Assembly: GCA_015222795.1 (NCBI GenBank)
Contig: JADFVY010000515.1
Location: 1-10,558 of the forward strand
DNA from: Pseudomonadota bacterium
GTDB lineage: Bacteria; Pseudomonadota; Alphaproteobacteria; UBA8366; JADFVY01
Length of the DNA: 10,558 bases
Direction: 5' to 3'
Under the pieces are notes generated by a model. That model searched no databases. It was not told the DNA's origin and was given only the letters and a program-made list of their open reading frames with translations. The stretch's first letter is position 1. Each line of letters starts with the position of its first letter. Below are positions 1 through 7,110 of the stretch, piece by piece. A program made the translations under genes and the position numbers.

Positions 1-80
1 CCCTTGACCGCTCGCGGCGTTGCGGCCCGCTTGTGGCGCTCGCGCCACGGCACGAACCGCGCCTGACGAGCGGACAAGGG
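1..80. repeat. Long imperfect inverted repeat with nested hairpins
   Basis: The arms CCCTTGACCGCTCG (1-14) and CGAGCGGACAAGGG (67-80) are complementary except for one A/A mismatch. Inside them GGCG (16-19) pairs with CGCC (60-63), and the apex is a hairpin GTGGCG-CTCG-CGCCAC (33-48) that two G.U pairs can extend. The whole stretch could therefore fold as a rod on either strand. It lies just beyond the 3' end of the minus-strand acetoacetate-CoA ligase gene, so it could end that transcript, but any T-run would lie outside the window. It could also be a dispersed palindromic element, or part of a gene entering from the left: plus frame 1 is open from base 1 to a TGA at 64-66. The left arm may continue beyond the window. 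The pairing is directly visible; the function is unknown. Confidence 0.5.
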
Positions 81-118
81 AAACCGGTCATATGAGTCAT
101 TATCAACGAGCCTTGGTA

Positions 119-2071
<1,953 letters not shown>

Positions 2072-2109
2072 GTTTCGGCCTGCTATCCGTCTGATTTACA
2101 CCACCAGTT

Positions 2110-2394
2110 TCAGCGTACGGCGCGGAACGGCCGGATGGTGACATCCTGCCAGACATTGCCCCTGGTGTAGGGATCGGCGGCGATGCATTTTTCGACCGAT
2201 TCGCGGTCGGGGAATTCTACGATCACGGTGGAACCGATCATGTTTCCGTCGTCATCCATGATGGCGCCGCCGGCGATGAAATGGCCCTGTTCCTTCAGTT
2301 TCCCGATGCCCGCGATATGCTCGTCTCGCGCGCCCATGCGGCGGTTCAGCGCGCCATCGTCGGTTCCGTCCATTGCGATCACCAGAAAATCCAT
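2110..2394 (-). CDS. YciI family protein
   Basis: This 94-residue protein has the YciI-like ferredoxin-type alpha+beta barrel pattern: a beta strand MDFLVIAMD at the start, an Arg-x-x-His pair in RDEHIAG (23-29), GGAI and IVEFPDRESVEKC in the middle, and the family signature ADPYTRGNVW (73-82). The His and the Asp of the DPY motif are the residues usually proposed as the active site, but the family has no settled reaction. The reading frame is open upstream to 2571, but I chose the ATG at 2394 because AGGAG lies 11 nt before it and the family motif starts there. It is 38 nt ahead of the acetoacetate-CoA ligase gene and may be cotranscribed with it. The substrate is unknown; a role in acyl-CoA or ketone metabolism would be only guilt by association. 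Confidence 0.88.
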   Translation of the reverse strand: MDFLVIAMDGTDDGALNRRMGARDEHIAGIGKLKEQGHFIAGGAIMDDDGNMIGSTVIVEFPDRESVEKCIAADPYTRGNVWQDVTIRPFRAVR

Positions 2395-2408
2395 GACGCT
2401 GCCTGCTC

Positions 2409-2444
2409 CTGAAAAAATATAGATATGGAATGCGAGGGTGAAAA
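2409..2444 (-). promoter_or_regulatory. Candidate promoter for the YciI gene and aacS
   Basis: Read on the minus strand, TTTTCA (2444-2439) and TATATT (2421-2416) are separated by 17 nt, and the second matches the -10 consensus at five of six positions. The predicted start of transcription would fall near 2409, which is very close to the AGGAG ribosome site (2410-2406). That is uncomfortable spacing, so the promoter is tentative. The stretch is noticeably richer in A and T than the surrounding DNA. Confidence 0.3.
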
Positions 2445-2464
2445 GCCCGCGCGACAGCGGCAGC

Positions 2465-2836
2465 TTATTCGCGCAAGTCCTCCGCGTCGAGTGCTTCGGC
2501 GGCCTTTTGGCGATGTTCGTCGGTGATATGGCCCGACAGCAGTTGCCAGGCGGCCCAGAACACCGAGGCATCGTCCATGAAACCCAGTGCCGGCAGAAAA
2601 TCCGGCAGGAAATCCACGGGGATAATCAGATAAGCCAGCGCCGCCAGTATGGTGGCCTTGGTGCGGCTGGGGGTCTTGGGGTCGCTAGCGCAGAACCAGG
2701 CGGTCACCGCCTCCTCGACGAAGGGGATTCGCTTGGCGTAGCGGCGGATTTTGGGCCAGAAACCCTTGTTCACCCGCGATTCGTTTCGTTGCTGCTGCTC
2801 GGGACTCGGCAGCTTCATGGGCAGATTTTCAGTCAT
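2465..2836 (-). CDS. DUF1232 (YkvA-like) small membrane protein
   Basis: This small protein is 123 residues from the ATG at 2836. It carries the DUF1232 signature at about residues 69-89: YLIIPVDFLPD followed by FLPALGFMDD. The motif sits inside one or two hydrophobic stretches (roughly 60-82 and 88-101) preceded by a basic amphipathic segment (WPKIRRYAKRIPF), so it is probably membrane-associated. The family is widespread and no function is established. The start is uncertain: the frame also offers an ATG at 2866 (133 residues) and one at 2818 (117 residues), and none has a well-spaced ribosome site. It is divergent from the short-chain dehydrogenase gene and lies 70 nt upstream of the YciI-like gene on the same strand. 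The C-terminal tail is acidic and probably cytoplasmic. Confidence 0.85.
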   Translation of the reverse strand: MTENLPMKLPSPEQQQRNESRVNKGFWPKIRRYAKRIPFVEEAVTAWFCASDPKTPSRTKATILAALAYLIIPVDFLPDFLPALGFMDDASVFWAAWQLLSGHITDEHRQKAAEALDAEDLRE

Positions 2837-2849
2837 CCTTCTGCATATG

Positions 2850-2876
2850 GTGACGAAATCCGACATCTGCTATACC
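2850..2876 (+). promoter_or_regulatory. Candidate extended -10 promoter for the short-chain dehydrogenase
   Basis: TGCTATACC (2868-2876) resembles an extended -10 element (TG-N-TATAcc), with a weak -35-like GTGACG at 2850-2855. Transcription would start near 2883, leaving a short leader that contains the GGGAGG ribosome site at 2891-2896. This is a match by eye and is weak at the -35 position. Confidence 0.3.
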
Positions 2877-2903
2877 GAATTGAGCCAATCGGGAGGCAGT
2901 ATC

Positions 2904-3665
2904 ATGGATATCAAGGATGTAGCGGCTATCGTAACCGGCGGCGCGTCGGGCCTGGGGGCGGCGACGGCACGCGCCCTGGCCGAGGGCGGCGCGAAGGTCA
3001 CGGTGCTGGACCGCGACGGTGACGGCGCCGCGGCAGTCGCCAACGGGGTCGGCGGGCTGGGCCTGAATTGCGATGTCGCGGATGGGGAAGCCGTGGAGGC
3101 CGCGCTGGCCGAGGCGCGGGCGGAACATGGCCCCTGCGGTATCCTGGTCAGCTGCGCCGGAATCGCCCCGGCCAAGCGCATCGTCGGGCGGGACGGGCCG
3201 ATGAAACTGGAGGATTTCGAGGCCGTCATCCGGGTCAATTTAATAGGCAGTTTTAACCTGATGCGCCTTGCCGCCGCCGAAATGGCCGGCCGCGCGCCCA
3301 ACGAAGACGGCGAGCGCGGGGTAATCGTCAATACCGCCTCCATCGCGGCCTATGAGGGCCAGATCGGCCAGGCGGCCTATGCGGCCTCGAAAGGCGGGAT
3401 CGCGGCGCTGACCCTGCCGGCGGCGCGCGAATTCGCGTCCATCGGCGTGCGGGTGCTGGCCATCGCGCCGGGTCTGTTTGCAACGCCGCTGTTGCTCAAC
3501 ATGCCCGGGGACCTGCAGGACAGCCTTACCGCCACGCTGCCCTTCCCGAAACGCTTCGGCAAGCCGGAGGAATTTGCCGCCCTGGTGCTGCACATGGCCG
3601 CCAACCCGGTGATGAACGGCGAGGTCGTGCGGCTGGACAGCGCGCTCAGGATGCAGCCACGGTAA
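2904..3665 (+). CDS. HSD10-like short-chain dehydrogenase (3-hydroxyacyl-CoA dehydrogenase type)
   Basis: This 253-residue NAD-dependent classical short-chain dehydrogenase has the cofactor loop TGGASGLG (11-18), Asp36 at the end of the second strand (favouring NAD over NADP), SCAG (83-86), Asn112, and the catalytic set Ser146, Tyr159 and Lys163 in YAASK. The blocks GVIVNTASIAAYEGQIGQ (139-156), LAIAPGLFATP and NPVMNGEVVRLD are characteristic of type II 3-hydroxyacyl-CoA / 2-methyl-3-hydroxybutyryl-CoA dehydrogenases (HSD17B10 family), which act in isoleucine and fatty-acid breakdown. The frame is open to 2751 upstream, but the ATG at 2904 is favoured by GGGAGG seven nt before it and by the family's normal start. 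Homologues often read NCAG where this one has SCAG. It stands alone between a divergent and a convergent gene. The exact acyl-CoA substrate cannot be read from the sequence. Confidence 0.9.
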   Translation: MDIKDVAAIVTGGASGLGAATARALAEGGAKVTVLDRDGDGAAAVANGVGGLGLNCDVADGEAVEAALAEARAEHGPCGILVSCAGIAPAKRIVGRDGPMKLEDFEAVIRVNLIGSFNLMRLAAAEMAGRAPNEDGERGVIVNTASIAAYEGQIGQAAYAASKGGIAALTLPAAREFASIGVRVLAIAPGLFATPLLLNMPGDLQDSLTATLPFPKRFGKPEEFAALVLHMAANPVMNGEVVRLDSALRMQPR

Positions 3666-3683
3666 ATTTGACCGGCAGTGCGA

Positions 3684-3726
3684 CCTCATACTTCGAGACG
3701 CCCCTGCGGGGCTCCTCAGCATGAGG
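3684..3726 (-). repeat. REP-like palindromic repeat, copy 1 (inverted)
   Basis: The element starts with CCTCAT (3684-3689) and ends with ATGAGG (3721-3726). An inner stem GCCCC (3700-3704) / GGGGC (3708-3712) closes a TGC loop. Its reverse complement carries the same conserved blocks, CCTCAT, CTGAGGAG and GTCTCGAAG, as copy 2 at 3763-3807. It lies in the short gap between two convergent genes, the usual home of repetitive extragenic palindromes, where it may also end transcription. Confidence 0.75.
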
Positions 3727-3762
3727 CGTCTAAGTCAGTCGAAGCAAAAACAATCTATGTGG

Positions 3763-3807
3763 CCTCATCCTGAGGAGGTTGCGAAGCAACCGTCTCGAAG
3801 GACGAGG
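3763..3807 (+). repeat. REP-like palindromic repeat, copy 2
   Basis: The outer arms CCTCATCC (3763-3770) and GGACGAGG (3800-3807) are complementary apart from one position. The inner stem GGTTGC (3777-3782) / GCAACC (3786-3791) closes a GAA loop. CTGAGGAG and GTCTCGAAG are shared with copy 1 in opposite orientation. The tip sequence differs between the copies, but the stem is kept, so the fold rather than the sequence of the tip is conserved. Similar CCTCAT...GTCTCGAAG...ATGAGG palindromes are common between genes in alphaproteobacterial genomes, as far as I recall. Confidence 0.75.
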
Positions 3808-3823
3808 TCGCTCGATCCCCGCG

Positions 3824-4114
3824 TTAGGCCGCCGCCTTGTCCATGAATTTGGCCAGCGTTACGTCTAGCTCGCTCAGGCCGCCGCAGTCGTGGGTGGTGA
3901 GTGTTACTTCGACCCGGTTATAGACGTTGAACCATTCGGGGTGGTGGTTCATCCGCTCGGCCTTCAGCGCGACTCTGGTCATAAAAGCAAAGGCTTCGTT
4001 GAATGTCTTGAACTTGAATGTTCTCGCGATGGCGTCGCGGTCGTCCTGCGCCATCCATTCCGTCAATTCCGTCAGCGCCGCCCGGCGCGCCGCGTCGTCC
4101 AGTTTTTCCGCCAT
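3824..4114 (-). CDS. phhB: 4a-hydroxytetrahydrobiopterin dehydratase (pterin-4a-carbinolamine dehydratase)
   Basis: This 96-residue cytosolic enzyme dehydrates 4a-hydroxytetrahydrobiopterin, recycling the pterin cofactor of aromatic amino-acid hydroxylases. The family signature is complete: AERMNHHPEWFNVYNRVEV (52-70), with His57-His58 followed by Pro and Trp, then TTHDCGGLSELD with His75. These three His correspond to the known active-site His61, His62 and His79 of the mammalian enzyme. An upstream extension of the frame runs into the betC coding region, so I use the ATG at 4114, which gives the normal family length and has GGAAG 11 nt upstream. The start lies 8 nt after the betC stop codon, so the two genes are probably cotranscribed. 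No phenylalanine hydroxylase gene lies in the window, so the partner is unknown; a second role in molybdopterin or transcription-factor chemistry cannot be judged. Confidence 0.93.
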   Translation of the reverse strand: MAEKLDDAARRAALTELTEWMAQDDRDAIARTFKFKTFNEAFAFMTRVALKAERMNHHPEWFNVYNRVEVTLTTHDCGGLSELDVTLAKFMDKAAA

Positions 4115-4122
4115 GTCCCGGT

Positions 4123-5676
4123 TCACTTCCATTTCGGCTTGAAGGGTTTCGGGCGGGGCCATCGGCTGTTTATGTCCACCGCCGCCACGTCCATGTGGCT
4201 CCTTGTATATTCCTCCGTCGCGTCTTGTTCCGGCTGCCATTCCCAGTTCCGGTAGCGGCCCTGGCGCAGCGCGCCGGACAGAATCCGCCGCCGACGCTGG
4301 CTATCCAGCACGGCCTCGCGTACCGCACCGGCGTCCCAATGGGCATCGGCGCGTGCCCGGAAAGCCACGACACGGTCCGCCTGCGCATCCGTTCCCGCCA
4401 GATTATTCAACTCATATGGATCGCTGGAGAGATCGAACAACTGTTCCGGATCACCGGGACAGCATGTGTATTTCCACTGGTCATCGCGAATCATCAGCAT
4501 TGGCTGGCCCGTGCCCTCGCCAAGATATTCCGAGATCGTCGATCCGGCTCCGCCCTTGTCGCCCTCCGCGATGGCGATCAGGTCCCGCCCGTCCAGCGGA
4601 TCGACCGCCTCGGGGATCGGCGCGCCGGTCGCCTCCGCCGCAATCCTTGTCAGCGTCGGCAGCACATCGACCTGGCTCACCGGGGTCGTCACAATTCTGC
4701 CGCCAGCCTCGCCGGGCCTGTGCAGGACCATCGGAATCCGCACCGACCATTCGAAAAAGCTCATTTTGTACCAAAGGCCGCGCTCGCCCAGCATATCGCC
4801 ATGGTCCGACAGGAACAGAACCGTCGTATTCTCCGCCAACCCGCATTCATCCAGCGCATCGCGCAAGCGGCCCAGCCAGTGGTCGACATAGGAGGTGTTG
4901 GCGAAATAACCGCGCCGCGCTCGCTGTATGTCCTCGTCCGTCACATCCACCGCGTCCCGGGCGATGACTTTTTCCAGACGCAGGCTGTGTGGGTCGTTGT
5001 CGCCTGGCGCGGGGCGCGGGACGCGCGGCATGGGGATATCCACATCCTCGTACAAATCCCAGAAGCGTTTCGGCGCCGCGTAGGGATCGTGCGGGTGGGT
5101 GAAACTCGCCACCAGGCACAGGGGGCGCTCGTCGGTTCCGCTCGCATGATCGTATATGGCGCGCAGGGCCTGGGTGCCGGTCTCTTCGTCGAAGGCGAGC
5201 TGGCTGGTCGTGGCCGCGACGCCGGCCTGCACCACCGAGGCCATGTTGTGATACCACAGGTCGATGCGCTCGTCGGGCCGGGTCCAGTCCGGCACCCAGC
5301 CGAAATCGGCCGGGTAGATGTCCGTCGTATGGCGCTCTTCGAAACCATGCAACTGGTCCGGGCCGATGAAATGCATCTTGCCGCTAAGCGCGGTGCGGTA
5401 ACCCATCATCCGCAGGTAATGGGCGAATGTCGCGACGGTGCTGGGCAGATAGGCCGCGTTGTCGTATCCACCGCAGCGCGAAATATATTGCCCGGTCATG
5501 AAGGCAAGGCGCGCCGGGGTGCAGAGCGGGCTGTTGCTGTAGGCCGCGTCGAAGCGAATGCCTTCCGCCGCCAGCCGGTCGATGTTCGGGGTTCGCGCGG
5601 CCTCGCTGCCATAGCAGCCGACCGCGAATGGGTTCAACTGATCGGCCATGACGATCAGGATGTTTTGGGCGGCCAT
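4123..5676 (-). CDS. betC: Choline-sulfatase
   Basis: This 517-residue type I sulfatase hydrolyses choline-O-sulfate to choline and sulfate, feeding glycine betaine synthesis and supplying sulfate and carbon. The maturation motif C52-T-P-A-R56 in NSPLCTPARLAF supplies the formylglycine nucleophile. Other sulfatase landmarks are Asp12 near the N-terminus, GKMHFIGPDQLHGFEERHTTDIYPADFGW (99-127; shown here only by its ends GKMH and ADFGW), THPHDPY (193-199), and SDHGDMLGERG (290-300), which gives metal-binding Asp and His. The C-terminal segment WEWQPEQDATEEYTRSHMD (478-496) matches the choline-sulfatase C-terminal tail that helps build the active site of the oligomer. There is no signal peptide, so it is cytoplasmic, as BetC is. 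The frame is open to 6231 upstream, but the ATG at 5676 has AAGGAG seven nt before it and the conserved N-terminus. It is followed closely by the pterin dehydratase gene. No betA, betB, betI or choline-sulfate transporter gene is adjacent. Confidence 0.92.
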   Translation of the reverse strand: MAAQNILIVMADQLNPFAVGCYGSEAARTPNIDRLAAEGIRFDAAYSNSPLCTPARLAFMTGQYISRCGGYDNAAYLPSTVATFAHYLRMMGYRTALSGKMHFIGPDQLHGFEERHTTDIYPADFGWVPDWTRPDERIDLWYHNMASVVQAGVAATTSQLAFDEETGTQALRAIYDHASGTDERPLCLVASFTHPHDPYAAPKRFWDLYEDVDIPMPRVPRPAPGDNDPHSLRLEKVIARDAVDVTDEDIQRARRGYFANTSYVDHWLGRLRDALDECGLAENTTVLFLSDHGDMLGERGLWYKMSFFEWSVRIPMVLHRPGEAGGRIVTTPVSQVDVLPTLTRIAAEATGAPIPEAVDPLDGRDLIAIAEGDKGGAGSTISEYLGEGTGQPMLMIRDDQWKYTCCPGDPEQLFDLSSDPYELNNLAGTDAQADRVVAFRARADAHWDAGAVREAVLDSQRRRRILSGALRQGRYRNWEWQPEQDATEEYTRSHMDVAAVDINSRWPRPKPFKPKWK

Positions 5677-5700
5677 GGCGAATCTCCTTGTAGTTTGGCT

Positions 5701-5712
5701 AGGTGCGCACCT
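5701..5712. promoter_or_regulatory. Perfect 12-bp palindrome between betC and the peptidase gene
   Basis: AGGTGCGCACCT is a perfect palindrome lying 25 nt upstream of the betC start and 45 nt upstream of the chosen peptidase start. It is next to a second small palindrome, TGTACA (5712-5717). A position between two divergent genes suits an operator for a dimeric repressor or activator. I cannot match it to a known regulator, and a palindrome of this length is expected a couple of times by chance in 10 kb. Confidence 0.3.
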
Positions 5713-5757
5713 GTACACCACTAGCATCCGGTGGCCCGCTATCCTATCTTTCCAATC

Positions 5758-6156
5758 ATGGACGGAACCCACGCACCCACGCTGGACGACATCGAGGCCC
5801 TGGCCCGTACGGCCTTCGAATCGATTCCCGACGAGCTGCGTCGCCATGTCGGGGATGTTGTGATTCGCATCGATGAATTTCCCGACGAGGAAACCTGCCG
5901 CGATATGGAGCTGGAATCCGGCTTCGACCTGCTCGGCCTCTACCAGGGTGTTTCGCTGGACCAGAAGGAGGCCATGGGCAGCCGACAGGAAGTCGACATG
6001 ATTTTCCTCTACCGCCGGCCGCTGCTGGATTACTGGTGCGAAACCGGCGAGGAGTTGAGCCACCTTGTCCGCCACGTGCTGATCCACGAAATCGGCCACC
6101 ATTTCGGCCTGTCCGACGACGACATGGAGGCGCTGGAACGGCTCGCCGATGCGTAG
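5758..6156 (+). CDS. Zincin-like metallopeptidase family protein (DUF1025 type)
   Basis: This protein is 132 residues from the ATG at 5758. Near the C-terminus it has the extended zinc site HEIGHHFGLSD (110-120), which fits HExxHxxGxxD: His110 and His114 bind zinc, Glu111 is the general base, and Asp120 is the likely third ligand. The N-terminal half (TLDDIEALARTAFESIPDELR, VVIRIDEFPDEE) matches the small family of cytosolic minimal metallopeptidases formerly called DUF1025; proteolytic substrates are unknown for most members. The start is uncertain: a GTG at 5731 in the same frame would add nine residues, and neither start has an evident ribosome site. No signal peptide or membrane segment is visible. 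It is divergent from betC and has no obvious functional link to it. Confidence 0.88.
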   Translation: MDGTHAPTLDDIEALARTAFESIPDELRRHVGDVVIRIDEFPDEETCRDMELESGFDLLGLYQGVSLDQKEAMGSRQEVDMIFLYRRPLLDYWCETGEELSHLVRHVLIHEIGHHFGLSDDDMEALERLADA

Positions 6157-6184
6157 ACGGCGGCGCCACCTTGAAGGGCAAAAA

Positions 6185-6213
6185 TTGACATAAATTGCTT
6201 TTTTTGATACATT
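6185..6213 (+). promoter_or_regulatory. Promoter of the ParD-like gene
   Basis: TTGACA (6185-6190) is a perfect -35 match, followed after 17 nt by TACATT (6208-6213), a four-of-six match to the -10. The region is a T-rich island in otherwise GC-rich DNA. The -10 lies within the left arm of the inverted repeat at 6206-6248, so binding of a protein there would block transcription. Confidence 0.55.
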
Positions 6214-6248
6214 CAGGGCGTGGGGAGGCATGTCGCCATGAATGTATC
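6206..6248. promoter_or_regulatory. 10-bp perfect inverted repeat bridging -10 and start codon
   Basis: GATACATTCA (6206-6215) and TGAATGTATC (6239-6248) are perfect inverse complements separated by 23 nt. The left arm covers the predicted -10; the right arm begins inside the ATG (6238-6240). The loop carries the ribosome site GGGGAGG (6222-6228). It can act as a two-site operator for the ribbon-helix-helix product, as ParD proteins bind their own promoters. If the transcript starts at or before the left arm, it could also form an RNA hairpin over the ribosome site. Both roles are inference. Confidence 0.45.
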
Positions 6249-6480
6249 TTTAACACCGCGCCTGGTTGATTACGTTCGCCAAAAAGTTGACGCTGGCCTC
6301 TATGGTTCGTCCAGCGAGGTCATCCGCGATGCGTTGCGCCTGATGGATGAGCGAGACCGCCAAAAGGAAGCCGCGCTTATTGCACTGCGCGGCGACGAAC
6401 CGCGGGCGGCCGACAGCGGCGTCATCGATCCGGTGGATTTATTCGACAAGCTGAAGAACGTCGTCGACGGCCGGATGTAG
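6238..6480 (+). CDS. ParD-like ribbon-helix-helix antitoxin/DNA-binding protein, without an adjacent toxin
   Basis: This 80-residue protein has a ParD-type ribbon-helix-helix N-terminus: MNVSLTPRLVDYVRQKV forms the beta strand and helix A, and GLYGSSSEVIRDALRLMDER (20-39) carries the conserved helix B, with the S-S-S-E-V-I-R signature. The C-terminal part (about 40-80) is the region that wraps around a ParE or RelE toxin in complete modules. The ATG at 6238 is preceded by GGGGAGG at good spacing; an in-frame GTG at 6220 is less likely. No toxin gene follows: the next gene, metW, is convergent and only 9 nt away. Either the toxin has been lost or is elsewhere, or the protein works as a stand-alone regulator. 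It is probably self-regulated, given the operator-like repeat at its promoter. Confidence 0.87.
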   Translation: MNVSLTPRLVDYVRQKVDAGLYGSSSEVIRDALRLMDERDRQKEAALIALRGDEPRAADSGVIDPVDLFDKLKNVVDGRM

Positions 6481-6499
6481 CGGGGGTTTCTACCCCCGC
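6480..6499. terminator. Shared GC hairpin between convergent parD-like and metW genes
   Basis: GCGGGGGT (6480-6487) and ACCCCCGC (6492-6499) form a perfect 8-bp stem with a TTCT loop. The stop codons of both convergent genes lie within or beside it: the plus-strand TAG ends at 6480 and the metW TAG is 6492-6490. The hairpin suits termination in both directions, but neither side has a T-run, so it is not a classical intrinsic terminator. Confidence 0.45.
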
Positions 6500-7110
6500 C
6501 GCAGCAGGAATACCGCCTGTTCGGCCATGATGTTGGCCAGCGCGCCGGTGGCGGTGACGTCCATCGGGCGGCCCTTGCCGTTCAACGCCAGGCCGCGCTC
6601 CACATGCAGGTTCATCTCGCGCGCCAGGGCGACGAAATCGCGGATCGTGCAGAAATGAATGTTGGGCGTGTCGTACCACTGGTGCGGCAGGTTTTTCGTT
6701 ACCGGCATACGGCCGTTCCAGGCCAGACTCATCCGCATCCGCCAATAGCCGAAGTTGGGGAAGGACACGATCGACCGCCGGCCGATCCGCGCCATATGGT
6801 CCAGCACGGTATGCGGATTGCGGGTCGCCTGCAGTGTCTGGCTGAGGATCACATAATCGAAGGCGTCCGACGGGTAATTCTTGAGGTCGGTATCGGCGTC
6901 GCCCTGGATGACCGACAGGCCGTTGCGCACGCAGGCGTTCACGCCGGCCTGGCTCAACTCAATGCCGCGCCCGTCGATGCCCTTGGCCTTCCACAGATAC
7001 TGCAGCAGCGCACCATCGCCGCAACCGACATCCAGCACGCGGCTGGAGGGCTCAACCATGTCGGCGATCAGTTGCAGATCGACGCGAATCGAGGGGGCTG
7101 CGCCGTTCAT
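6490..7110 (-). CDS. metW: Methionine biosynthesis protein MetW
   Basis: This 206-residue class I SAM-dependent methyltransferase-fold protein is found beside metX in many proteobacteria and is needed for full homoserine acyltransferase activity in species where this has been tested. The SAM-binding motif I VLDVGCGDG (25-33) is clear. An acidic residue ends the second strand (GIELS, Glu51), GDAD follows at 70-73, and the MetW-typical blocks SFPNFGYWRMR (116-126), LPHQWYDTPN (141-150) and CTIRDF (154-159) are present. No methyl acceptor is established for the family. The start codon overlaps the metX stop as ATGA (7110-7107), so translation is coupled. The 3' end converges on the ParD-like gene. 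Confidence 0.95.
   Translation of the reverse strand: MNGAAPSIRVDLQLIADMVEPSSRVLDVGCGDGALLQYLWKAKGIDGRGIELSQAGVNACVRNGLSVIQGDADTDLKNYPSDAFDYVILSQTLQATRNPHTVLDHMARIGRRSIVSFPNFGYWRMRMSLAWNGRMPVTKNLPHQWYDTPNIHFCTIRDFVALAREMNLHVERGLALNGKGRPMDVTATGALANIMAEQAVFLLRRG

Noticed and set aside
1..66. C-terminal end of a plus-strand gene (open frame ending in TGA at 64-66)
   Set aside because: The 21 visible residues match nothing I recognise, and both strands are open here as GC-rich DNA often is. I kept only the inverted repeat as a feature.
2751..2903. N-terminal extension of the short-chain dehydrogenase by 51 residues
   Set aside because: The extension lacks family resemblance and overlaps the divergent DUF1232 gene. 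GGGAGG and the usual family start both favour 2904.
4018..5724. A 568-residue plus-strand open frame opposite betC
   Set aside because: It is the antisense shadow of a GC-rich gene. The translation is rich in Arg, His and Ala with no domain or ribosome site, while the opposite strand encodes a complete sulfatase.
5677..6231. Upstream extension of the betC frame to 702 residues
   Set aside because: The extension runs antisense across the peptidase gene. The ATG at 5676 has AAGGAG at ideal spacing and begins the conserved sulfatase N-terminus.
6481..6500. A short ParE-type toxin gene after the ParD-like gene
   Set aside because: Only 9 nt separate the ParD-like stop from the convergent metW stop. 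No plus-strand frame through metW shows a toxin pattern.
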